A program made the position numbers and the translations under genes. 9,876 bases of DNA from Desulfuromusa sp. Lineage in GTDB: Bacteria; Desulfobacterota; Desulfuromonadia; Desulfuromonadales; Geopsychrobacteraceae. The notes beneath the pieces are model-generated. The model saw only the letters and a list, made by a program, of their open reading frames with translations, had not been told where the DNA came from and made no database searches. This document shows positions 1 to 9,090 of the stretch, in pieces; position 1 is the stretch's first letter, and each line of letters opens with the position of its first letter. The DNA is taken from NCBI GenBank assembly GCA_023145655.1, contig JAGLDI010000025.1:1-9876 (forward strand). Reading direction: 5' to 3'.

Positions 1-11
1 CCCTCTGGTAT

Positions 12-2321
12 TTAGGAAGATTCCAGTTGCAGTAGCTGCTGAACAACCCGAACTATTTCATTTCTTTCAACCGGTTTCATCAACACTTCACGAATTCCAA
101 GTGCTTTAGCAGTTGCTGGATTCACCGCAGTATCCGTCCCTGGGGAAGAACCGGAACAAAGAACAATCGGCAAATCGGGACGAATCGCCAACAACTCTTG
201 AGCTAATACAACTCCAGTTAAATGTGGCATCGTCTGGTCGGTAATGACCAAATCATAACTATCTGGATTTTCCCGGAAAAGCTCCAGAGTCCTACGGCTA
301 TCGGTCTCTGCTGTCACCACGTACCCCGACCGCTCCAGACCTTTTTTCATCCCCGCCACATAATCTACTTCATCGTCAACGAACAGAATATGCCCTTGTC
401 CGGTTATTGTTTTTGGGGCTGAACTGTTACCCATATCAGTATCCTCTCTCTCAACCTTAGGAAAAAGAATCGTAAAGGTTGTACCAATACCGAGAATACT
501 GTTGACCGTAATATTTCCCCGATGACTCTTGATAATACCATGAACAATTGAGAGGCCCAGTCCAGTCCCTTTCCCCTGTGCTTTGGTTGTATAGAAGGGA
601 TCAAAGATTCGATCCATAACCTCCCGGGTCATTCCATGTCCTGTATCGGCAACCGTTAATTTAATATAATCTCCCGGTTGCAATCCCGGATAGCGGACAA
701 TATCCTCAGCCTTCAGCCGGACATCACTCAGACTGACATCTAAAATGCCCCCTTTTTCTTGCATGGCATAACCGGCATTGGTACAGAGGTTCATAACAAC
801 CTGGTTAATCTGGGTCGGATCGGCAGCAATCAGCCCCGATTCGGTCTCGATACTTTTACGTAATTCAATTGTTGTCGGCAGGGTTGAGCGTAGCAGAGAC
901 AGGCTCTCTTCTATAATTCCATCAAGCTGGACAATTTTTTCCGGCTGTTCACTCTGACGACTGATGGTCAAAAACTGTTTAACCAGACTCTTCCCTCTTA
1001 ATCCTGCCTTGTGGACCAACTCCAAAGAACCATACAGGGGGTTATCTTCCGGAACATCTTCAAGGGTCATCTCCATATTGGTAATAATAATAGCGAGAAT
1101 ATTATTGAAATCGTGGGCAATACCCCCGGACAATGTTGCCATTGCCTCCATTTTTTGCGCCTGCCGCAGCTGCCTTTGCAGCCCTACTGACTCACTAACA
1201 TCACGGATGGTTGCAACATAACGAACAACCTGTCCAGAATCATCAAAGACCGGAGCAACCCTTGCGTCCATATCATATTCGGTACCATCTCTTTTTTTAT
1301 TCACAAAATGTCCGCTGAGAACCTTATTATCGGCAAATACTTTTAAAATGGCTCGATAAAAAAGAGGATTACGCTTGGAGCACTCAAAATCATGAAAACT
1401 GATCCCGATACCTTCTTCTGCCGGAACACCACAGAGAGAAACAAAGCTTGGATTGAGATATTGAATTATCCCTTCGGCATCAAGGATGATAACTCCATCC
1501 GAAGTCTGATCCATTACCGTTGCCAACATGAAACGTTCTTCCATCTCACGCTTGCTTTCTTCTTTTAAACGTAATCCTTTGATTCCATAAGAGAGATCTT
1601 CTGCCAACTCTTCCAGAAGTTGTGCTTCTTCAACATCAAAAGCGTGGGGGTGTTCGTCAAAAATCACCAGAGAACCAAAGATGTTGCCATCGTCAATAAG
1701 GGGCAGCGCAATACAAGAGGTATAGCCACATTTTTCTACCGCTTCGCGCCATGGACGGTAGAGTGGATTTGTCAATAAATTATGAAATACTGTAATTTTA
1801 CCGGTTCGGATACTCGTGCCGGCGGGACCTTGACCACGCTCATTATCAGCCCAACTAGCCTGTAAATCTTCCAGAAAACAACCTTGAGCACCCCAATGAG
1901 CGACGGAACGTAAGGTTTTTTCAGGATTCTTTTCACCAAAAGCAACCCATGCCATACGGTGGTCACCAACTTCGACACAAATACGGCAAATTTCCTCCAT
2001 CAACTCTGATTCGTCATCAATCCTGGTCATTGCTTTGGTACAAGCGCTAAAACTTCTCAGGGACCGGTTGACTGTCTGTAAACTTTTCTGCGATTCAGCA
2101 ATTGCGATCTCCCAATAGCTCAATAACCAATAGAGCAGCCCGCTTGATACCGCGATAAAAAACCAATATCCAGGGCCGATTGAGCGCTCTGCAAGGGCAG
2201 GTTGACCTAATAGTGCGGCAAAAACTTTATTGGCAATAAGAGCCCACAGCCCGCTAAAGATAAAAAAACCTAAAGCAATAGTGAGACAGGTAAACCTTGA
2301 TGATATCTGTTTAGTCGCCAT
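12..2321 (-). CDS. membrane-bound hybrid sensor histidine kinase (2TM-GAF-PAS-HisKA-HATPase-REC)
   Basis: A 769-residue sensor kinase that would autophosphorylate on histidine and pass the phosphate to its own receiver. Two hydrophobic segments lie at about residues 11-35 and 50-70, with no large periplasmic loop between them. A GAF domain spans about 90-250, with the GPAGTSIRTG and IALPL motifs common in this family. A PAS/PAC domain spans about 265-380. The dimerisation and phosphoacceptor segment contains GGIAHDFNN with His403. The ATPase domain has an N box (NLCTNA, 511-516), a G1 box (DTGHG, 559-563), an F box (FDPFYTT) and a G2 box (GTGLGLS). The receiver at about 643-765 has acidic residues D649/D650, phosphoacceptor D695 in ITDQTMP, and K749. 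All key residues are present. There is no DNA-binding or other output domain, so a separate Hpt protein or regulator is expected. The ATG at 2321 has only a weak ribosome binding site (GGGAT). It lies beyond the atp terminator, so it probably has its own promoter. The signal it senses is unknown. Confidence 0.93.
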   Translation of the reverse strand: MATKQISSRFTCLTIALGFFIFSGLWALIANKVFAALLGQPALAERSIGPGYWFFIAVSSGLLYWLLSYWEIAIAESQKSLQTVNRSLRSFSACTKAMTRIDDESELMEEICRICVEVGDHRMAWVAFGEKNPEKTLRSVAHWGAQGCFLEDLQASWADNERGQGPAGTSIRTGKITVFHNLLTNPLYRPWREAVEKCGYTSCIALPLIDDGNIFGSLVIFDEHPHAFDVEEAQLLEELAEDLSYGIKGLRLKEESKREMEERFMLATVMDQTSDGVIILDAEGIIQYLNPSFVSLCGVPAEEGIGISFHDFECSKRNPLFYRAILKVFADNKVLSGHFVNKKRDGTEYDMDARVAPVFDDSGQVVRYVATIRDVSESVGLQRQLRQAQKMEAMATLSGGIAHDFNNILAIIITNMEMTLEDVPEDNPLYGSLELVHKAGLRGKSLVKQFLTISRQSEQPEKIVQLDGIIEESLSLLRSTLPTTIELRKSIETESGLIAADPTQINQVVMNLCTNAGYAMQEKGGILDVSLSDVRLKAEDIVRYPGLQPGDYIKLTVADTGHGMTREVMDRIFDPFYTTKAQGKGTGLGLSIVHGIIKSHRGNITVNSILGIGTTFTILFPKVEREDTDMGNSSAPKTITGQGHILFVDDEVDYVAGMKKGLERSGYVVTAETDSRRTLELFRENPDSYDLVITDQTMPHLTGVVLAQELLAIRPDLPIVLCSGSSPGTDTAVNPATAKALGIREVLMKPVERNEIVRVVQQLLQLESS

Positions 2322-2380
2322 ATCTATCCCAGCCCTTCAAGACAGCACATAATATAGTGTGCAAACAAACCCTATTTGTT

Positions 2381-2409
2381 AATTAATCCCAACACTGACA
2401 GAAAGTCAA
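2381..2409 (-). promoter_or_regulatory. possible sigma70-type promoter for the histidine kinase
   Basis: On the minus strand TTGACT (2404-2409) could be a -35 box. A 17-base spacer leads to TTAATT (2381-2386), which is only a 3 of 6 match to the -10 consensus. It lies between the atp terminator and the kinase start, where a promoter is needed if the terminator works. The rest of the 2322-2460 gap is AT-rich and holds no gene. A short inverted repeat (GCACA/TGTGC arms, 2345-2362) lies in the presumed leader, with no recognised meaning. Confidence 0.3.
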
Positions 2410-2460
2410 CTGATTTTAGCCTTTACCTCCCTTTTCTTCATTAATTACTTCTGCCTCAAG

Positions 2461-2493
2461 CAAAAAAAAGGCACCTCGAATGAGGTGCCTTTT
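2461..2493 (-). terminator. rho-independent terminator of the atp operon
   Basis: A perfect inverted repeat forms a GC-rich stem of 8 pairs (GGCACCTC with GAGGTGCC), extended by 4 A-T pairs, around a 4-base loop (2478-2481). Read on the minus strand, the stem is followed by a run of eight T (2462-2469), the usual form of an intrinsic terminator. It begins 28 bases after the atpC stop codon, so it closes the ATP synthase transcript and separates it from the kinase gene. Confidence 0.95.
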
Positions 2494-2521
2494 ATAGCAA
2501 TAATAAATCTATGATTCGTAT

Positions 2522-2932
2522 TTAATGGCCCTTAGCCGCCACCTGAATCCGAATCAGGGCTCTCTGCAGAGCGCCCTCCATAATCATATATTTCTTATCT
2601 TCCTGAGACAGCCCCTTAAGGGCCGCTTCGGCACGACCTAGAGCCGCCTTAGCTCGAGCCAGATCAATTTCATCAGCCCGCTCCGCAGTATCAACCAGAA
2701 CCGTAACGGTATCATTTTCAACTTCCAGATATCCCCAATTAACAGCGACATGAAAAGTCTCAGGACCTTTCTTATAGGTAAGTTCCCCAACTTTTAAGGT
2801 CGTCAACAGCGGGGTGTGCTCTGGCAATATACCTAATTCACCAATAAATCCAGGAGCCGTAATTTCATCGACCTCCTCTGAGAGAACCCGCTTATACGGT
2901 GTCACCATTTCAAGTTTTAGCTTATCAGCCAT
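2522..2932 (-). CDS. atpC: F1 ATP synthase subunit epsilon
   Basis: A 136-residue protein of normal length for the epsilon subunit, which sits with gamma in the central stalk of F1 and can restrain ATP hydrolysis. The N-terminal beta-sandwich (about 1-85) carries the family pattern: LEMVTPYKRV near the start, then APGFIGELGILPEHTPLLT, where the GELGILP turn is highly conserved. The C-terminal part (about 88-136) is helical, with DLARAKAALGRAEAAL as its first helix. The ATG at 2932 has an AAGGA ribosome binding site 8 bases upstream. It follows atpD by 41 bases, in the standard beta-epsilon order, and is the last gene before the terminator. The C-terminal helices are complete, so an inhibitory role is possible but not shown. 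Confidence 0.97.
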   Translation of the reverse strand: MADKLKLEMVTPYKRVLSEEVDEITAPGFIGELGILPEHTPLLTTLKVGELTYKKGPETFHVAVNWGYLEVENDTVTVLVDTAERADEIDLARAKAALGRAEAALKGLSQEDKKYMIMEGALQRALIRIQVAAKGH

Positions 2933-2973
2933 TGCGACTGTCCTTTACGTTTAAATCTAGTCTTTCAGAGCAA

Positions 2974-4437
<1,464 letters not shown>

Positions 4438-4440
4438 TTA

Positions 4441-5310
4441 TTATTTAATTGATTCGGCACCAGAGATAATTTCCATTAACTCCTTGGTGATTGCCGCTTG
4501 CCGTGCCCGGTTGTACTGCAATGTCAGTTTATCAATCATCTCTGCTGCATTCCGGCTGGCACTATCCATTGAAGACATTCTGGCACCCTGCTCAGATGCA
4601 CCCGATTCAAGAAGTGCCCTAAATAGCTGCACTTCAACCATTTTTGGCAACAACTGAGAGAGAACAAGCCCCTGATTTGGTTCATAGATATAGTCAATAT
4701 TGGCATCATTAACCTCTTCAGTCTCTTTCGGCTGAATCGGCAATATCCGCTCAACAGTCACAATCTGCACAATCGCACTCTGGAAAGCGTTATAGATGAC
4801 ATAAACCGCATCGTACTTCTCTTCGCAGTATGCATCGACAATCTCTTGACCAATCAGTTGAGCTGTCTTGTAGGTTGCATCGGTGGTGATATTCTCATGA
4901 ACCTTGGTGATTTTATCTCCAATCCGGTTTTTAAGAAAATCCCGCCCTTTACGACCGATAATCATCAAATCAATATCGGTGAAGCCCTCCTCATTCTGAC
5001 GAATGAAGCGTTCTGCCTCTTTTGAAACATTGGCATTGAAACCACCACAAAGTCCACGATCCGCCGTCATCAGCACAACTAAAGCTCGTTCGGCCCCACG
5101 TCGTTTAAGTAACGGTTGGTCATCAATTTCTTCACTCTGGGCCAAATGTGAGACCACTTCATGCAGCTTTTCCGCATAGGGCCGTGCAGCAACCGCAGCT
5201 TCTTGCGCACGACGCAGTTTAGCCGCAGCAACCATCTTCATTGCTTTGGTGATCTGCTCGGTATTTTTAACCGAGCCAATCCGTTTTTTTATGTCCTTCA
5301 GACTTGGCAT
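4441..5310 (-). CDS. atpG: F1 ATP synthase subunit gamma
   Basis: The 289-residue rotor shaft of F1, which turns inside the alpha3-beta3 ring and couples c-ring rotation to catalysis. The two ends form the long antiparallel coiled coil typical of the family: the N-terminal [20 protein letters not shown] segment (about 11-30) and the C-terminal helix with [20 protein letters not shown] (about 251-270) and [12 protein letters not shown]. The central Rossmann-like part carries the conserved DRGLCGGFN motif (about 84-92). Length and motifs are ordinary, with no sign of the regulatory cysteine insert found in chloroplast gamma. The ATG at 5310 has AAGGG 8 bases upstream. It starts 20 bases after atpA ends and is co-transcribed with its neighbours. 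Confidence 0.97.
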   Translation of the reverse strand: MPSLKDIKKRIGSVKNTEQITKAMKMVAAAKLRRAQEAAVAARPYAEKLHEVVSHLAQSEEIDDQPLLKRRGAERALVVLMTADRGLCGGFNANVSKEAERFIRQNEEGFTDIDLMIIGRKGRDFLKNRIGDKITKVHENITTDATYKTAQLIGQEIVDAYCEEKYDAVYVIYNAFQSAIVQIVTVERILPIQPKETEEVNDANIDYIYEPNQGLVLSQLLPKMVEVQLFRALLESGASEQGARMSSMDSASRNAAEMIDKLTLQYNRARQAAITKELMEIISGAESIK

Positions 5311-5330
5311 CTGTTCAACCCTTTATTAAA

Positions 5331-6848
<1,518 letters not shown>

Positions 6849-7391
6849 TTACCCCTTTGCTAAGGTATCCGCAATTCGTTTCAGCTGGGTTTTCACACTA
6901 CCATCAAATAATTTACCGCCCATCTCAGCCTGAAGGCCACCGATTAGCGATTTATCTATCTCTACGTTCAGAAGCACCTGTTTACCAGTTTGTGTCTCCA
7001 AGCTTTTCTGTATTTCTTCCTCACGCTTTTTGGTTAATTTATGTGCAGACTTAATTTTGGCTCGTAGAACACCTGATTGTTCATCTGCAAATCTACGATA
7101 ATTGAAATCTATTTGCGGCAGATAGATGATCCGCCCTTTCTGCAGAAGAAGGTCAAGGAATTTCCTCATTCCACTGCTCATTTGGAGAAGCTCAGCAACG
7201 TCATGCATAATTGCCGATTTCTTTTTCAGTGGAAACGTTGGACTGTCAAGCAACAAACGGAGCAAATCTTCCTTTTTCAGTATTTCAGCAACTCCAGCCA
7301 GCTCTTCAGCATAACGCTCAACCTGCTTCTCCTCAGAAGCAATATTCAACAACGCCTTGGCATATCTTATTGAAATCGCACTGTTACTCAA
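6849..7391 (-). CDS. atpH: F1 ATP synthase subunit delta
   Basis: The 180-residue delta subunit (OSCP homologue), which sits on top of F1 and ties the alpha3-beta3 head to the b/b' peripheral stalk. The N-terminal helical domain opens with SAISIRYAKALLNIA, a close family match (xxRYAxAL). The C-terminal part ends with GGLQAEMGGKLFDGSVKTQLKRI, matching the conserved GG...DGS...QL block. The start codon is TTG at 7391. It overlaps the atpF stop as TTGA, a four-base overlap, with GGAG 7 bases upstream inside atpF. This and the good N-terminal alignment make TTG the likely start, with translation coupled to atpF. No better ATG exists in frame nearby. Confidence 0.95.
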   Translation of the reverse strand: MSNSAISIRYAKALLNIASEEKQVERYAEELAGVAEILKKEDLLRLLLDSPTFPLKKKSAIMHDVAELLQMSSGMRKFLDLLLQKGRIIYLPQIDFNYRRFADEQSGVLRAKIKSAHKLTKKREEEIQKSLETQTGKQVLLNVEIDKSLIGGLQAEMGGKLFDGSVKTQLKRIADTLAKG

Positions 7392-7969
7392 TGTAACTCT
7401 CCCACCTTTTGCATATACTCGTCGATAAGACGGGTATCGTCGTCTTTGGTGAAGTTCTTCTTCAACAGCTCTTCGGCAATACCAACAGCTAACTGAACCG
7501 CCTCACGTTGCAGTTCCGTCCGGGCCTTGGCCACCTCAAACTCGGCTGCGTTTTCTGCATCCTGCTCAATTTTTGCAGCCATAAGTCTTGCACTTTCAAT
7601 GATTTTTATTTTTTCTAATTCACCTTCGCGGCGAATTGAATCACTGATTTCAGCAATTTCTTCTGTTGCTCGAGCTAACTTAAGGTCATACTCAGCAAAC
7701 TTTGCCTCTGCTTCTTCCTTGATCCGTTGTGCTTCAGCGAGGCTTTTCTCAATATCTTCCCGCCGCCCGGCAAGCCCTTTTTTTATCGGTTTCGCTAAAA
7801 AATAGACCAAGATGGCAATAACTATCGCAAAGTTAAAAAGCCGATATAAAAAATCCTTCAGAAGAACGCCGTTGGCAACCGCATGCTCTCCGCCCGAAGC
7901 AAAAGAAATCCCACTGAGAAGCCCGAGCAAAAGCACTGATAGAAGAACGGCTTTAATTTGTTTGTGCAT
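7388..7969 (-). CDS. atpF: F0 ATP synthase subunit b, with a signal-peptide-like N-terminal extension
   Basis: A 193-residue peripheral stalk subunit. The canonical b-type membrane helix lies at about 41-59 (within RLFNFAIVIAILVYFLAKPI), followed by a long charged coiled coil (about 65-165) running to the F1 head. It differs from a simple b subunit by a second hydrophobic stretch at residues 6-24, after a short basic start (MHKQIK). That stretch ends in SFA-SGG, an acceptable signal peptidase I site after A24. Removal would leave a periplasmic N-terminus of about 15 residues before the membrane helix, consistent with b-subunit topology. Chloroplast b is known to be made with a cleaved N-terminal presequence. 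Cleavage here is inferred. The ATG at 7969 has AAGG about 9 bases upstream. It follows atpF' by 20 bases and overlaps atpH by 4. Confidence 0.94.
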   Translation of the reverse strand: MHKQIKAVLLSVLLLGLLSGISFASGGEHAVANGVLLKDFLYRLFNFAIVIAILVYFLAKPIKKGLAGRREDIEKSLAEAQRIKEEAEAKFAEYDLKLARATEEIAEISDSIRREGELEKIKIIESARLMAAKIEQDAENAAEFEVAKARTELQREAVQLAVGIAEELLKKNFTKDDDTRLIDEYMQKVGELH

Positions 7970-7989
7970 ATATCTAAACCTTCCTTCCC

Positions 7990-8418
7990 TTAAGCCAGCT
8001 CTCGGCCCAGAATTTTTGTGGCAATCTGTTCAGCCAATGTTTTGGCCTCTTTCTTCAAGGTTTTACTTGCTTCTTCCGCCTCAGTAGCAACCTGTGATTT
8101 AATTGTTTCTAATCGGGAAGAGGCCTTTCCATGTGCTTCAGAAAGTAACTTCGCCTCTTCTTCACTGGCAGCTTTTTTTAATTTGTTTCGCTCTTCATTT
8201 GCCTGAAATTTGGCATCGCTGAGCTGCTGCTGATAGCGCTGCATCTTTTCATCAATATCAGTCTCCAGGTTTTTTGCCCCGGCGTACAGACCCGCTATCT
8301 TACCGCTCCGCTCATCGATAATCTTTTTCAGCGGTTGATAGAGTATTTTATTAAGAATAATTAGGAGAATAATGAAGTTAAGGAACTGCAGACCAAGGGT
8401 CCAGTCAACGCTTATCAC
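7990..8418 (-). CDS. atpF': F0 ATP synthase subunit b' (second b-type stalk subunit)
   Basis: A 142-residue b-type subunit, also called atpX or atpG' in some annotations. One membrane helix lies at about 9-27 (QFLNFIILLIILNKILY), preceded by only a few residues. A charged, Ala/Glu/Lys-rich coiled coil follows to the end, with ILGRELA as its C-terminus. It has no signal-peptide-like extension, unlike atpF downstream. The pair b' plus b suggests a heterodimeric peripheral stalk, as in photosynthetic bacteria and in Geobacter relatives. The start is GTG at 8418. The codon just before it in frame is TAG, the only later Met is far inside the protein, and AGAGG lies 8 bases upstream, so GTG is well supported. 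It is the first gene after the proposed atp promoter. Confidence 0.95.
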   Translation of the reverse strand: MISVDWTLGLQFLNFIILLIILNKILYQPLKKIIDERSGKIAGLYAGAKNLETDIDEKMQRYQQQLSDAKFQANEERNKLKKAASEEEAKLLSEAHGKASSRLETIKSQVATEAEEASKTLKKEAKTLAEQIATKILGRELA

Positions 8419-8426
8419 CTAGTTTA

Positions 8427-8431
8427 CCTCT
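8427..8431 (-). promoter_or_regulatory. ribosome binding site for the GTG start of atpF'
   Basis: AGAGG on the minus strand ends 8 bases before the GTG at 8418. An in-frame TAG directly precedes that GTG, so this site fixes the start of b'. Confidence 0.75.
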
Positions 8432-8520
8432 TTGGATGAAGTTTCCGATATGCTGATTTGTGCAGATACCGAGTATAAATTATTTTTTGCACATAGGGTT
8501 TTTTGGTTAAGGTGCGGATT

Positions 8521-8548
8521 GTTATCATAATTTAGAGGACCGTGTCAA
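8521..8548 (-). promoter_or_regulatory. sigma70-type promoter of the atp operon
   Basis: On the minus strand a perfect -35 box TTGACA (8543-8548) is followed by a 16-base spacer and GATAAC (8521-8526), a 4 of 6 match to the -10 consensus. A 17-base spacer with ATAACA is the alternative. Transcription would start near 8514, leaving a leader of roughly 95 bases before the GTG of atpF'. It lies in the only large gap (8419-8616) upstream of the seven atp genes. I saw no terminator after the bactofilin gene, so read-through from parB-bactofilin may add to this promoter. Confidence 0.65.
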
Positions 8549-8562
8549 GCACTTGACCTCTA
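8533..8562. repeat. interrupted palindrome over the atp -35 box, candidate operator
   Basis: The core 8544-8557 is a perfect 14-base inverted repeat (GTCAAG, CA, CTTGAC on the plus strand) that contains five of the six -35 bases. Flanking TAGAGG (8533-8538) and CCTCTA (8557-8562) are also complementary. The two sets fit one 11-base arm whose partner is split by 6 extra bases. It could bind a dimeric regulator or form a hairpin in read-through RNA. It has no T tract, so it is not a normal terminator. Confidence 0.45.
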
Positions 8563-8616
8563 CATGCTATACATTTAGAACATATTTGGGGGCAGTTGGC
8601 TCAGATCCATAGATTG

Positions 8617-9051
8617 CTACTTGGTCGACTTCTTTTCCTCATGATTTGATACTTTAACAGCAGCCTCTTTGACCATCCCTAACATTTTTATTTCACCATT
8701 AAAGATAACTTTTTCAGCTATTTTTAATATCGGCGTTTCAATGCTTCCTTCAACCCGTGCTGGTGCTCTCAAATCTACGCTTGTCGTGGCTTTAATATTT
8801 CCCTCAAAATGACCACTGAGGATAAGTGAGCCAACCTCAATACTCCCGTCAATTTCAGCAGATTCACCAACAATCAGCGTATCGCTCGATTTTATTTCGC
8901 CGGAGAAAATTCCATCCAGACGCACCATCTCATCAAAACTCATCTTTCCCTCAAACCGACTCCCCGGTCCCAAAAATGCCTTAATATCCGCCTTGTTGAT
9001 CGCAATTGGTTTTTTCATGGTCGCCGGCTCCTGTTTCTTACTGTTAAACAT
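8617..9051 (-). CDS. bactofilin family cytoskeletal protein
   Basis: A 144-residue bactofilin, a polymer-forming protein that assembles filaments without nucleotide and acts as a scaffold for cell shape, polar organisation or chromosome positioning. A short Lys-rich tail (about 1-20) precedes the right-handed beta-helix domain (about 24-123), seen as repeating turns: FLGPGSRFEGKMSF, VRLDGIFSGEI, LIVGESAEIDGSI, LILSGHFEGNI, RVEGSI and FNGEIKML. A charged C-terminal tail ends in EEKKSTK. I chose the ATG at 9051 because GGAG lies 6 bases upstream and MFNSKK resembles typical bactofilin starts. The frame is open to a GTG at 9063, but that has no good ribosome binding site. It starts 39 bases after the parB stop with no terminator between them, so the two are probably co-transcribed. 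Its role in this organism is not evident. Confidence 0.93.
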   Translation of the reverse strand: MFNSKKQEPATMKKPIAINKADIKAFLGPGSRFEGKMSFDEMVRLDGIFSGEIKSSDTLIVGESAEIDGSIEVGSLILSGHFEGNIKATTSVDLRAPARVEGSIETPILKIAEKVIFNGEIKMLGMVKEAAVKVSNHEEKKSTK

Positions 9052-9057
9052 ACAGTT

Positions 9058-9061
9058 CTCC
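9058..9061 (-). promoter_or_regulatory. ribosome binding site that sets the bactofilin start
   Basis: GGAG on the minus strand sits 6 bases before the ATG at 9051. It overlaps the alternative GTG codon at 9063-9061, which favours the ATG over the upstream GTG. Confidence 0.65.
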
Positions 9062-9090
9062 ACTTTTCATTTAGGTTGATGGCTCTCAGA

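Noticed and set aside
7077..7373. Plus-strand frames over atpH, plus others over atpD, atpF and parB
   Set aside because: All sit opposite well-supported genes, have no family features and no convincing ribosome binding sites.
8460..8492. Nested inverted repeats in the atp leader (GTGCA/TGCAC around ATAC-CGA-GTAT)
   Set aside because: The arms are only 4-5 bases in an AT-rich stretch and match no known riboswitch or leader element that I recognise; probably chance.
9052..9063. Upstream GTG start for the bactofilin, adding four residues
   Set aside because: No Shine-Dalgarno precedes it, whereas the ATG at 9051 has GGAG at good spacing and gives a typical bactofilin N-terminus.
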